64,000 bases of DNA, taken from the NCBI RefSeq assembly GCF_018919395.1, contig NZ_JAHLME010000003.1, forward strand, positions 62,001-126,000, read 5' to 3'. Below, piece by piece: positions 36,703-45,292 of the stretch. Origin of the DNA: Geomonas azotofigens (GTDB lineage Bacteria; Desulfobacterota; Desulfuromonadia; Geobacterales; Geobacteraceae). The position numbers and the translations under genes were made by a program. The notes below the pieces were generated by a model, which worked only from the letters and a program-made list of their open reading frames with translations, ran no database searches and was not told the DNA's origin. How positions within the stretch are numbered: position 1 is the first letter of the stretch; every line of letters begins with the position of its first letter.

Positions 36703-37081
36703 GGGCGGCTTCACCCTGGTCGAGATGCTCATGGCGATGTTGGTCATGACGGTCGGTCTCTTGGGGTTGTTGCAGTCGGTCAACGTCGCCTACCAGCAAA
36801 GCCTCAGGGATAAACTGCGCAAGGAGGCGACCTCTTTGGCAGAGGCACGCATGCATGACTGGTGCAGGCAACCCTTTGCAAGCATAGTCGGCACTGAGCC
36901 CACGGTCGAGCGAGGCGAGAAAGTGGTCGGCGGAGCATCCTGGCGCTACGAGGTCCGCCGTGAACGGCAGGCGGTGGGATCAGACACGGTGAAACTGCAG
37001 CTGGTCGTGACCTGGTCGGTCAGGGGGGTGTCGAACAATCATGAAATTTTCGCGCTGCGGACAAGGAGGGACGGGGAATGA
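36674..37081 (+). CDS. pilV: minor pilin, PilV type (set 2)
   Basis: 135 aa from GTG 36674 (MKLIASRSGRGG/FTLVEM), chosen because AAAGG is 8 nt upstream; the ATG at 36668 sits directly on that ribosome site. The helix FTLVEMLMAMLVMTVGLLGLLQSVN matches the set 1 PilV almost position by position. It overlaps fimT upstream, and pilW downstream by ATGA. Second copy of the tip-complex subunit. Confidence 0.85.
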   Translation: MKLIASRSGRGGFTLVEMLMAMLVMTVGLLGLLQSVNVAYQQSLRDKLRKEATSLAEARMHDWCRQPFASIVGTEPTVERGEKVVGGASWRYEVRRERQAVGSDTVKLQLVVTWSVRGVSNNHEIFALRTRRDGE

Positions 37082-38235
37082 TCTCTTTCAGGGGGGCGCG
37101 AGGATACAGTCTCGTAGAGTTGATCGTCGTCATGCTGGTCTTCGCGGTCGTGATGTCGCTGATCAGCATCTCCTTCAACAACATCGTTCGCAGCGCGGGG
37201 CAACTGGGCAAACGGGTCGAGACAGACATCGGCGGGCTGATCGGCTTGGAACTGATGCGCGGCGACCTGGAACTGGCCGGCTTTGGTCTCCCCTACACCT
37301 TGCCTTCTGGAATGAACTATACGGAAGCGCCGGACGACCTGCAGCTCGTGCCAGGGTACCCGGAGGCGAAAGCGTATAACTACAATGACAGTCCCTCGGC
37401 CGCTCCGACGGCGTATCGCATCGGGAGCAACGTCGGTTTCAACGGCTCCGACTACCTGGTGCTCAAGGGGACGCCGCTGGGCGCCAGCACGGTGTGCCGC
37501 AGTTGGTGCTACCTGAACTACAGCGCAACCACCAGGGCCTCGCGCGTCGATCCGGAGCTGAAGATCGGCGAGAAGGACCGCGCCATCGTGTTGCGCACCG
37601 GGGCCGACCGCGACGGCAAACCGGTCCGCAAGCTGGTGGCCAGCGGCAACAATTTCACCTTCTTTCTGGACCGGGAGCTCGATAAAAACTTTGCCCCAGC
37701 TGACAGGACCGGCAGCTACCTGGTCTATGGCGTGGCGCGCAAGGACGATGCAGACGCGTGGCTCAACTTCCCCTTCAACCGCTCCGACTATCACATCACC
37801 CGCAAAACAGACATTTCAACCACCTGTAACGCAGGAACTGGGACTCTTTACAAAACCGTCATAGCCCAGTCCGGAAAAACTCCGGTTAAATATCCCATCC
37901 TCGACTGCGCGGCTGACATGCAGGTCGTGCTCTATATGGACACCGACCAGGACGGGGACATCGACTACCACCCCGACCCGGCGGACCACGTGTTCACCGC
38001 AAAGGAACTGCGCGAAGAGTTGAAGGAGATCCGGGTCTACATCCTCGCCCAGGAGGGCAAGAAGGACCCGACCTACCAGTACCCGGATCCCGCCATCCGG
38101 GTAGGGGACAAGGAGTTGGAGGATCGTCTCGGACATGTCTGGACCTCAACCATGATGAGCGCGACCTTCGGCGCGGACTGGCGCAACTACCGCTGGAAAC
38201 TGTACACGATCGTGGTGCAGCCCAAAAACCTGTAG
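37078..38235 (+). CDS. pilW: minor pilin, PilW type (set 2)
   Basis: 385 aa. Short leader MISFRGARG, then YSLVELIVVMLVFAVVMSLIS (Tyr instead of Phe at +1, a tolerated variation). The shared segment LMRGDLELAGFGLPY (about 58-72) corresponds to LRIDLQHAGYGLPW in set 1. The C-terminus NYRWKLYTIVVQPKNL matches NYRWKTYKISVNPKNINY. The ATG overlaps the pilV stop; AAGGAGGG lies upstream. The leader is much shorter than in the set 1 PilW. Confidence 0.86.
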   Translation: MISFRGARGYSLVELIVVMLVFAVVMSLISISFNNIVRSAGQLGKRVETDIGGLIGLELMRGDLELAGFGLPYTLPSGMNYTEAPDDLQLVPGYPEAKAYNYNDSPSAAPTAYRIGSNVGFNGSDYLVLKGTPLGASTVCRSWCYLNYSATTRASRVDPELKIGEKDRAIVLRTGADRDGKPVRKLVASGNNFTFFLDRELDKNFAPADRTGSYLVYGVARKDDADAWLNFPFNRSDYHITRKTDISTTCNAGTGTLYKTVIAQSGKTPVKYPILDCAADMQVVLYMDTDQDGDIDYHPDPADHVFTAKELREELKEIRVYILAQEGKKDPTYQYPDPAIRVGDKELEDRLGHVWTSTMMSATFGADWRNYRWKLYTIVVQPKNL

Positions 38236-38249
38236 CAGGGGAGGGGGAG

Positions 38250-38870
38250 ATGGCGGCTCTTCGTTCCGAAAGGGGTGCAGCCCTGATTACCGCTTTGATG
38301 CTGACGACGCTCTCCCTGGTGATCGCGATGGCGCTTCTCACCACCATCATCACGGGGACGCACGTGGCCGCGAGCCAGAAGCGCTACCGCAGTTCTCTCA
38401 CCGCTGCCCAGGGAGGGGTCGACCTGTTCACCCGCGAGATCATGCCCAGGCTGTTTCAGTCGGACTACGGGGCGACCAGCTTCGCCACCGATTTCCCGGG
38501 CTTGGAGCTGAAGGTGACTCTGAGTCCATGCCTGCGTCAGAAACTTACCCTGCCGGGTTCTTCCTGGACCAGCTGCGACCCGGCCCAAGCCAGTTCCGAT
38601 CCGACGCAGGCGCCTGACGTCTCCTTCCGTCTTGCCGGGCTCCCCGCTGCGGCCGGTTTCAGCATCGGCACCAAGATCGTGAATACCGTTCCGGGAAATA
38701 CCGACCGCAGCGGCTATCACCTGTTGGACGCCGGGGGCGCTGTGGCAGCGCAGGACGACGTGATCCATCCGCAGCACGTTCCCACCATGTACCATATCCG
38801 CGTGCAGGGGGTGCGCGAGGAGCCGGGGACGCAGGAAAAGGCCCGTCTTTCGTTTCTCTACGCCTACTGA
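38250..38870 (+). CDS. pilX: minor pilin, PilX type (set 2)
   Basis: 206 aa. N-terminus MAALRSERG-AALITALMLTTLSLVIAMALLTTIITGTHVAAS closely follows the set 1 PilX (IALVTALLF...MALLTIVIQGTQVSAA). GGAGGGGGAG precedes the ATG. Last gene of the PilY1/minor-pilin locus, closed by the intrinsic terminator at 38902. PilX-type pilins form the pilus tip with PilY1 in other species. Confidence 0.86.
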   Translation: MAALRSERGAALITALMLTTLSLVIAMALLTTIITGTHVAASQKRYRSSLTAAQGGVDLFTREIMPRLFQSDYGATSFATDFPGLELKVTLSPCLRQKLTLPGSSWTSCDPAQASSDPTQAPDVSFRLAGLPAAAGFSIGTKIVNTVPGNTDRSGYHLLDAGGAVAAQDDVIHPQHVPTMYHIRVQGVREEPGTQEKARLSFLYAY

Positions 38871-38901
38871 AATACCTGCTCCCCGTAGGGGATTCACCGA
38901 T

Positions 38902-38937
38902 GGCGCGTTGCGGAAAAATTGCAACGCGCCTTTTTAT
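38902..38937 (+). terminator. intrinsic terminator after minor-pilin set 2
   Basis: Perfect 10-bp stem GGCGCGTTGC / GCAACGCGCC with a 9-nt loop, followed by TTTTTATT. Confidence 0.92.
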
Positions 38938-38970
38938 TGGTATGATCTCCCCATCCCACCCATTAGAATC

Positions 38971-39106
38971 CGCGTGAGACAGTAGTGGCCACGTCTAAAG
39001 GTAATCACTTAGACATATAATTAAAGGTAATTGGAATTAAAATGTTGACATTCCTTTTTAATGGTGTAAATGTGTGCAAAAATTTGCAATGTCTGTCTCA
39101 CACGCG
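38971..39106. promoter_or_regulatory. control region of the XRE gene and pilMNOPQ
   Basis: AT-rich island bounded by an inverted repeat: CGCGTGAGACAG (38971-38982) and CTGTCTCACACGCG (39093-39106, with two extra bases). Inside lie a perfect dyad GTCTAA-N10-TTAGAC (38993-39014), two direct copies of TAAAGGTAAT, and a sigma-70-like TTGACA (39045-39050) with TAAATG 16 bp later. Likely operator/promoter for the downstream regulator and pilus assembly genes. Confidence 0.5.
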
Positions 39107-39116
39107 GTGCCTACTT

Positions 39117-39314
39117 ATGATCATGAACAGCGTCAAGAAACTTCGGGAAGAACGACTGATGAGCAAGGCCGAGCTGGCGCGGTTGGCCGGGGTATCGCCC
39201 ATCACCATCGACCGGATCGAACGGGGTGAGGACTGCAGGATGGAGACCAAGCGCAAGATCCTGCTTGCTCTTGGATTTTCCCTCTCCGACAAAAACAAGG
39301 TATTCCAGGACTAG
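39117..39314 (+). CDS. XRE-family helix-turn-helix regulator
   Basis: 65 aa from ATG 39117; an ORF reading back to 39042 would begin on the -35 box, so I reject it, while the ATG at 39123 is an equal alternative. A single HTH domain has KLREERLMSKAELARLAGVSPITIDRIERG (about 6-35), the Cro/CI pattern. It binds DNA, probably as a dimer, perhaps the inverted repeats just upstream. It is 15 nt before pilM and likely co-transcribed, so it may autoregulate pilMNOPQ. No clear ribosome site is visible. Confidence 0.83.
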   Translation: MIMNSVKKLREERLMSKAELARLAGVSPITIDRIERGEDCRMETKRKILLALGFSLSDKNKVFQD

Positions 39315-39329
39315 GGATAGGACCACGCG

Positions 39330-40382
39330 ATGCTTTTCTCCAAGAAGAAGGACATAGTAGGGGTCGACATCGGATCGAGCGCGGTTAAGCTCGTGCAGTT
39401 GCGCCCGGCCAAAGGGGGGTTCCAGCTGGTGAAGATCGGGATCCTGCCGCTGCCGGCCGAGGCCATCGTCGACAACACCCTGATGGACAGCTCCTCGATC
39501 GTCGAGACGGTCAAGCAGCTAATGGACACCCTGGGAGTGAAGGCCAAAGAAGCCGTCTGCTCCATCTCGGGTAATTCCGTCATCATCAGAAAGATCTCAC
39601 TGCCGGTGATGCCGGTCGAGGAACTGGAAGACCAGATCCACTGGGAGGCCGAGCAGTACATCCCCTTCGACATCAACGACGTCAACGTCGACTTCCAAAT
39701 CCTCTCCCCCGACGACCAGGACCCTTCCAAGATGAACGTTCTGCTGGTCGCCAGCAAAAAAGACATCATCAACGACTATATCTCCGTCTTCGCCGAGGCC
39801 GGGCTGAAGCTGGTGGTGGTCGATGTGGACTCCTTCGCCGTGCAAAACGCCTTCGAGCTCAACTACCCCATCGACCCTGACCAGGTGGTGGCGCTGGTCA
39901 ACATAGGCGCCAGTATCTTCAACCTGAACATCGTCAGGGACGGCGTCTCCCTGTTCACCCGCGACGTGCAGATGGGTGGCAACCTCTATACCGAGGAGAT
40001 CCAGAAGCAGTTCGGCATCAGCAGCGCCGAGGCCGAGGAGATGAAGCTTGGCGCCGGGCACTCAGAGAACCCGCGCCTGGACGAGGTGCTGCAGCGGGTC
40101 AACGACACCATCGCCCTTGAGATGCGCCGCTCCCTGGACTTCTACAACTCCACCGCCGGCGAGGAGCGGATCACCAAGGTCTTCCTGAGCGGCGGCGCGG
40201 CGAAGACGCAGCACCTGATCGAGGCGGTGCAGCAGAGACTGACACTACCGGTGGAGATCCTGAACCCGCTGGCCCAGGTGGCCGTGAACGACAAGGAGTT
40301 CGATCCCAGGTACCTTGACGAGATCGCCCCGCTCATGTCCGTTGCGGTGGGGCTCGCCACGAGGAGGGCTGGAGACAAATGA
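39330..40382 (+). CDS. pilM: type IV pilus assembly ATPase-like protein PilM
   Basis: 350 aa. Actin/FtsA-like fold: VGVDIGSSAVKLVQL phosphate-1 motif (about 8-22), ALVNIGAS phosphate-2 (about 188-195) and LSGGAAKTQHL adenosine motif (about 286-296). Cytoplasmic; it binds the N-terminal tail of PilN and links the inner-membrane platform to the motor. Its TGA overlaps the pilN ATG. The pilMNOPQ order is standard. Confidence 0.97.
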   Translation: MLFSKKKDIVGVDIGSSAVKLVQLRPAKGGFQLVKIGILPLPAEAIVDNTLMDSSSIVETVKQLMDTLGVKAKEAVCSISGNSVIIRKISLPVMPVEELEDQIHWEAEQYIPFDINDVNVDFQILSPDDQDPSKMNVLLVASKKDIINDYISVFAEAGLKLVVVDVDSFAVQNAFELNYPIDPDQVVALVNIGASIFNLNIVRDGVSLFTRDVQMGGNLYTEEIQKQFGISSAEAEEMKLGAGHSENPRLDEVLQRVNDTIALEMRRSLDFYNSTAGEERITKVFLSGGAAKTQHLIEAVQQRLTLPVEILNPLAQVAVNDKEFDPRYLDEIAPLMSVAVGLATRRAGDK

Positions 40383-40927
40383 TCAAGATAAACCTCCTCC
40401 CGCTGAGAACATCTAAAAAGCAGGAAACGATGCGGCAGCAGATCACCATCGGGGTGGTGAGCCTGGTTCTCGTGCTCGTCGTCGGGGTGGCCGCGTGGGG
40501 ATATCTGCGCAGCGAGATCAGCACCCTCAAGACCGGCATCGCCTCCTCCGAGGCGGAACTCGCGGCCCTGAAAACAAAGATCGGCGCCATCGACAACCTC
40601 AAGAGGCTGCAGGCCGACGTGAAAAAGAAGCTCGACGTCCTGAACCGGCTGCGGCGCGGCAAGTCCGGCCCCGCCGCCAGGCTCGCCGCGCTCTCCGAAA
40701 CTACGCCTGACAAGGTGTGGCTCACCAAGTACAGCGAGAATGGGGAGAAAGTGTCGCTAAGTGGTGGCGCCATGAGTGAGGAGCTCATCGCCATCTTCAT
40801 GAAGAGCCTGCAGGCGTCCGGTGCGTTCTCCAACGTGGAGCTGGTGGTCAGCGAGCAGGCCGAGATCACCGGCGTGAAGTACAAGCGTTTCGATCTGGCC
40901 CTCCAGATCCTGGACCAGAAGCCGTAG
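40379..40927 (+). CDS. pilN: type IV pilus inner-membrane protein PilN
   Basis: 182 aa. The N-terminal cytoplasmic motif IKINLLPLR (2-10) is the PilM-binding INLLP signature, followed by a membrane helix at about 22-44, a periplasmic coiled coil (about 48-85) and a ferredoxin-like domain. Forms heterodimers with PilO. ATG in 4-nt overlap with pilM; pilO follows after 37 nt. Confidence 0.95.
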   Translation: MIKINLLPLRTSKKQETMRQQITIGVVSLVLVLVVGVAAWGYLRSEISTLKTGIASSEAELAALKTKIGAIDNLKRLQADVKKKLDVLNRLRRGKSGPAARLAALSETTPDKVWLTKYSENGEKVSLSGGAMSEELIAIFMKSLQASGAFSNVELVVSEQAEITGVKYKRFDLALQILDQKP

Positions 40928-40964
40928 CCGGCGAAGCCCGGCGCGTACAAGCAGAGGCATAGTC

Positions 40965-41570
40965 ATGGATCCACAGATAGAAAAATTGCTGAAGCTGCCG
41001 ACCAAGGAAAAGGTCGCGCTCCTGGTACTGCTGCTGCTCCTGGAGGGGGTGGGGCTCTACTACAGTCTGCTTCTCCCTCGCATCAACGAGCAGAAGGAGC
41101 TCAAGACCAGGCACGAGGAGTTGCAAAAGCAGATCGACGAGAACCGGCGCATCGCCAACAACCTGCCGCGCTTCAAGGCGGAGTACGAGCAGCTCAAGCG
41201 CGACCTCGACAACGCCCTGACCGAGCTGCCCAATCAGAAAGAGATCCCTTCGCTTCTGACCAGCATATCCTCCCTGGGCAAAGGGGCCGGTCTCGACTTT
41301 CTCCTGTTTAGACCCAAGCCGGAGGTCCCCAAGGACTTTTACGCGGAGGTGCCTGTCGATATCTCCGTATCCGGGACCTTCTTCAGCGTTGCCGACTTCT
41401 TCGTCGCGGTGGGCAAGCTGCCGCGCATCGTCAACATCACCAACGTGAATTTCACCGAAGTAAAGGAACTTGGTGGCCGCAGCAGCCTCAAGGTCAACTG
41501 CCTGGCCACGACCTTCCGGTTCCTTGACGCGAAAGAGGCGAAAAATGCCAATGCCAATAAACCGAAATAG
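40965..41570 (+). CDS. pilO: type IV pilus inner-membrane protein PilO
   Basis: 201 aa. Short cytoplasmic N-terminus (MDPQIEKLLKLPTKEK), a membrane helix at about 17-35, a coiled coil (about 40-85) and a C-terminal ferredoxin-like domain (about 105-190). Pairs with PilN and contacts PilP in the periplasm. The last 26 nt overlap pilP, which supports translational coupling. Confidence 0.94.
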   Translation: MDPQIEKLLKLPTKEKVALLVLLLLLEGVGLYYSLLLPRINEQKELKTRHEELQKQIDENRRIANNLPRFKAEYEQLKRDLDNALTELPNQKEIPSLLTSISSLGKGAGLDFLLFRPKPEVPKDFYAEVPVDISVSGTFFSVADFFVAVGKLPRIVNITNVNFTEVKELGGRSSLKVNCLATTFRFLDAKEAKNANANKPK

Positions 41571-42075
41571 CGCCGCTTTGTTGCTGCTGCTGGCGCTTTT
41601 GGCCGGCTGCAAGAAGGAAGAGGCTCCAGCGCCCGCGCCCCCCGCGCCTCAAGCGCAGCGCAAGCCTGCACCCAAACCTGCCGCGCCGGTGCAGCGGCAG
41701 CTTTCCTCGGCGACGAGGCTTGGCACGGGGCTCACCTTCAAGAAGGATCCCTTCAAGCCGTTCCTGGTTCCGGTCGCGCCCGTCGCGCCGGCGACTGGCG
41801 CCGCGCGACCCAGCGGCTCCCGCGCCGGGGACCTGCTCCCGATCCAGAGCTTCGAGACGAACAAGTTCAAGGTGGCCGGGATCATCGCCGGGCTCAGGGA
41901 GAACAAGGCTCTCGTGGTAGATCCCACCGGCAAGGGATACGTTGTGCAGGTTGGCATGCAGATTGGCAACGCCAACGGCAGGATCTCCAAAATCACGGCT
42001 TCGTCTGTGGAGGTCGTGGAGAAGAATGGTCGCAAGAGTAAAACCACCGTGCTCACGCTGGCCAAGAAAAGGTAA
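41545..42075 (+). CDS. pilP: type IV pilus lipoprotein PilP
   Basis: 176 aa from ATG 41545 (GAGG six bases upstream); the frame extends 75 bases further back without a ribosome site. A lipoprotein signal LLLALLAGC gives a lipidated Cys near residue 21, followed by an Ala/Pro-rich linker and the PilP beta-sandwich (about 95-170, FKVAGIIAG...ALVVDPTGKGYVVQVGMQIG). Bridges PilNO in the inner membrane to the PilQ secretin. Confidence 0.94.
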   Translation: MPMPINRNSAALLLLLALLAGCKKEEAPAPAPPAPQAQRKPAPKPAAPVQRQLSSATRLGTGLTFKKDPFKPFLVPVAPVAPATGAARPSGSRAGDLLPIQSFETNKFKVAGIIAGLRENKALVVDPTGKGYVVQVGMQIGNANGRISKITASSVEVVEKNGRKSKTTVLTLAKKR

Positions 42076-42087
42076 GGAGCGTTTCAG

Positions 42088-44862
42088 ATGACCATGTACC
42101 AGAGCAGAATTCTTTGTCATGCCATGGCCCTCATCGTCCTGTTGACGGTTTCTGCTGGCTGCGTCAAGAGGATGAGCGCCGTAAACGAGCCTGCTCCGGC
42201 GGAGGCCGCGGCTTTTGCGACGCTGCGCTCCGTGACCGTGTCGCCCGACGGCGCCAGCGTGGAGTTGACCAGCGACAAGCCCTTGACCTACACCTCCTAC
42301 AAGGGAGGCGAGCCGGCGAAAATCGTCGTCGATATCTCGCAGGCCGAGCCCGGCGCGGTGACTTCGCCGATCGAGGTGAACCGCGGCAGCGTGAAGCGCA
42401 TCGACGTGGAACGTCAGCCGATAGGCGGCAGCGTGCTGACCCGGGTTTCCATCGTGCTCGCCCGTGACGTCGACTTTTCGGTTGCCACCGACCCCGCCAA
42501 CAAGAACAAGCTGGTGGTCTCCCTGCCGCGCGAGCCCGAGGCGAAGACCGAGCCGGTCGAGTCGAAAGAGGCGCCTATCGCGGAACCGCGCATCGAGGAG
42601 AAGACGCTGGTAGCGGACGCGGCAGCCAAGAGCCAGCCCCCGCAGGGGACCGACGCCAAGGCCGCCGTCCCGGAACCGCCCGCACCGGCCGTCGAAAAGC
42701 CGGCCGCCAAGGCGGCTCCGGCTCCCCAAAAGGATGCCGACAACGGCGCCGGTTCGCGGCTCAACGCCGTGCTCACGGCCGTCGACGGCGTCGAACTGTC
42801 GATCCAGGGGGGAGTGGAGACCTTCAACTCCTTCAAGCTCGCCAAGCCCGATCGCATCGTGGTCGACCTCTTCAAGGTTAAAAACGCGCTTGCCCAGAAC
42901 GTGATCCCCATCGGGGCCTTCGGCGTTGCCAACGCGCGGGTCGGCTCCACCCCCGACAAGGTGCGCGTGGTGCTCGATGCGTCCGGCGAGGGACTGCCCG
43001 GCTTCGAGGTGGTCAAAAGCGACCTCGGCGTCAAGATAAAGCTGAAAGGGAAGGGACCGGCGGTAGCCGCCCCCGCGCCTGCCCCGGTTGCCGCTCCCGT
43101 ACCGGCCCCGGTTCCTGCTCCGGCACCCGCGCCGGCGGCCAAACCCGCGCCGGTCGCCAAGATGAAGGCCGAGGTCCCGCCGGGTCGCCACGTGAAGGGT
43201 GCACTTGAGGCGGTCGACTTCAAGATCGTGGACGGTGTCTCGCGCATCTCGCTGAAACTCTTCGGCACCTGTGAGCCGGGAGAGCCGGTGCGCGCGGCCC
43301 AGGGGCTCACCCTGACCATCAATAACTGCCAGGTGCCCAAGCCGCTGCAGCGCGCCATGGATACCTCCAAGTTCGGTTCCCCTGTCCTTTCCGTGACGCC
43401 GTACCAGGTGAAGGTCAAAGGCGGCTACGTTACCAAGATCGCCGTCAAGATGCAGGGGAGCCCCGAGTACACGACCAGCCGCAAGGGTGACGTGCTCACC
43501 TGGGACTTCGTTAACCCGGGACCCGCTGTGCCGGCCAAGCTCCCCCCCGCACCGGCTGCCAAGCCCAAGGTGGCGGAAGTATCCGACGAACTGGCCGCTG
43601 CTCCCCCCGCGCGCTCCGAGGAGCAGATGACCGACGTTTCCGGAAACGTCGAGAAGCGAGGGGTGAAAAAGGCGTACAAGGGGAGGAGGGTCACCCTCGA
43701 GTTCTCCGACGCGGACATCAGGAAGATCTTCCAGCTGATCGCGGAGGTGAGCAATCTCAACTTCCTCATTGCCGACGATGTCACCGGCACCATCAGCATC
43801 AAGCTCGTCAACGTCCCCTGGGACCAGGCGCTCGACGTGATCCTCGACGCCAAGGGGCTCGCCATGGTGCAGCAGGGCAACATCGTCCAGATCAAGCCCC
43901 GCAACAAGATGCAAAACCAGGCCGACGAGGAGCTCGCGGCCAAGAAGGCCGCCGAGCGTATGATGGAGCTCAGGACTGCCGTCTTCGAGGTCAACTATGC
44001 CTCCGTCAGCGACGTCGCCATGCAGTTCAACATGCTGAAGAGCGACCGCGGCGTGATCACCAAGGACGAGCGCACCAGCCGCGTCATCGTCAAGGACATT
44101 CAGCCTGCCCTGGACGACATGCGGGCGTTGCTGAAAAACCTGGATTCGCCCGAGAAACAGGTACAGATCGAGGCGCGCATCGTGGAAGCGACCTCGACCT
44201 TCACCCGCGATCTCGGCGTGCAGTGGGGGCTTAAGTACGCGGACGGTGCAGCCTCGATCGCAGGTGTCAACTCTCTTGAAACGACTTTCGGTGGCGTGGT
44301 TTCCTCCGCTGGTCCGGGCTCAAGCGGTGCCGGCGGTATCGGGATGGGTGTCTCCTTCGGCAAGCTCACCAGCAATGTTCAATTGGACATGAGGCTCGCC
44401 GCAGCTGCCACTATCGGGCAGGTGAAGATCATCTCCACGCCCAAAGTGGTCACGCTGAACAACAAGGCGGCCAAGATCTCCCAGGGGCAGTCGATCCCGT
44501 ACCAGACGACTTCCGCAGAGGGGACCAAGACCGAGTTCGTCGAAGCGGCTCTCACCCTCGAGGTGACCCCGCACATCACCGCCGACGGCTCCGTCAGCAT
44601 GAAAATCAAGGCGAGCAACAACTCCCCGGGGACCGGTTCCCCGCCGCCGATCAACAAGAAGGAAGCGACCACCGAACTCGTCGTCTCCAACGGCGACACC
44701 ACGGTCATCGGTGGCATCTACGTCGACAATGAAACCGTTTCCGATACCGGCATTCCCTTCCTGGCCGACATCCCGCTGCTGGGGTGGTTGTTCAAGTCGA
44801 ACTCCAAGCAAAAGACAAAGACAGAGTTGCTCATTTTCATAACGCCTAAAATTGTTCTGTAA
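42088..44862 (+). CDS. pilQ: type IV pilus secretin PilQ
   Basis: 924 aa. A lipoprotein-type signal (VSAGC) near residue 25 is followed by an AMIN domain at about 40-140, an Ala/Pro linker, a second AMIN at about 220-320, another linker (long AP runs near 330-355) and a third AMIN-like segment (about 365-470). Next come the secretin N0/STN domain (about 530-600), N1/NolW and the C-terminal secretin domain (about 700-924, VEARIVEA, ITPKIVL end). Forms the outer-membrane pore. Larger than the E. coli/Pseudomonas forms because of its long linkers. 12 nt later a lipoprotein gene follows. Confidence 0.97.
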   Translation: MTMYQSRILCHAMALIVLLTVSAGCVKRMSAVNEPAPAEAAAFATLRSVTVSPDGASVELTSDKPLTYTSYKGGEPAKIVVDISQAEPGAVTSPIEVNRGSVKRIDVERQPIGGSVLTRVSIVLARDVDFSVATDPANKNKLVVSLPREPEAKTEPVESKEAPIAEPRIEEKTLVADAAAKSQPPQGTDAKAAVPEPPAPAVEKPAAKAAPAPQKDADNGAGSRLNAVLTAVDGVELSIQGGVETFNSFKLAKPDRIVVDLFKVKNALAQNVIPIGAFGVANARVGSTPDKVRVVLDASGEGLPGFEVVKSDLGVKIKLKGKGPAVAAPAPAPVAAPVPAPVPAPAPAPAAKPAPVAKMKAEVPPGRHVKGALEAVDFKIVDGVSRISLKLFGTCEPGEPVRAAQGLTLTINNCQVPKPLQRAMDTSKFGSPVLSVTPYQVKVKGGYVTKIAVKMQGSPEYTTSRKGDVLTWDFVNPGPAVPAKLPPAPAAKPKVAEVSDELAAAPPARSEEQMTDVSGNVEKRGVKKAYKGRRVTLEFSDADIRKIFQLIAEVSNLNFLIADDVTGTISIKLVNVPWDQALDVILDAKGLAMVQQGNIVQIKPRNKMQNQADEELAAKKAAERMMELRTAVFEVNYASVSDVAMQFNMLKSDRGVITKDERTSRVIVKDIQPALDDMRALLKNLDSPEKQVQIEARIVEATSTFTRDLGVQWGLKYADGAASIAGVNSLETTFGGVVSSAGPGSSGAGGIGMGVSFGKLTSNVQLDMRLAAAATIGQVKIISTPKVVTLNNKAAKISQGQSIPYQTTSAEGTKTEFVEAALTLEVTPHITADGSVSMKIKASNNSPGTGSPPPINKKEATTELVVSNGDTTVIGGIYVDNETVSDTGIPFLADIPLLGWLFKSNSKQKTKTELLIFITPKIVL

Positions 44863-44874
44863 TCTGAGGAGAAA

Positions 44875-45279
44875 ATGTATATGTTAAGACGTTTGAGCGG
44901 TATTTTGGTCCTGGTAGTTTTTCTTTTTGCTATCGGCGGGTGCGGTAGCGGCGGGGACAGCGGGACCAATGGAACCCTAACTCTTGCTGCCAGTTCAAAT
45001 TTGGTTGCTGGCACGCATGTCGTCACCGCGAGTGCTGTGTACAGCAATACCACCGCAAAAAAATTTCAAGGCATCCCAATAACCTTTACCTATACGGCAC
45101 GTAGCGCTTCAGGTGTAGTTCAGACAGCCTCGTATACGGCTATTACTGATGACAGCGGCACCGCCTATGATCTGCCGAGATCCTTCACCCAAATCAACGA
45201 AGCGATAGCTGTGACTATCATTGCAACCGTCGACGGGCTTAGAAGTGCACCAACTATTATCGAGCTATCTGCTCTGTAA
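44875..45279 (+). CDS. small Ig-like lipoprotein
   Basis: 134 aa. Signal peptide ending in the lipobox FAIGGC (Cys about residue 23), then GSGGDSGTNGTLTL and a single beta-rich domain (about 35-134) that resembles one Ig-like/Big domain (GIPITFTYTAR, DDSGTAYDLP). GAGGAG precedes the ATG. It is 12 nt after pilQ, so likely in the same transcript. Its mature N-terminus resembles that of the next gene (SG-x-SGTNG), pointing to paralogy. Function unknown; perhaps a surface or secretin-associated protein. Confidence 0.78.
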   Translation: MYMLRRLSGILVLVVFLFAIGGCGSGGDSGTNGTLTLAASSNLVAGTHVVTASAVYSNTTAKKFQGIPITFTYTARSASGVVQTASYTAITDDSGTAYDLPRSFTQINEAIAVTIIATVDGLRSAPTIIELSAL

Positions 45280-45292
45280 AGGAACATACTTT

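Noticed and set aside
39042-39116. Longer 90-aa form of the XRE regulator
   Set aside because: The start would overlap the TTGACA element, and the added residues are unlike the HTH family.
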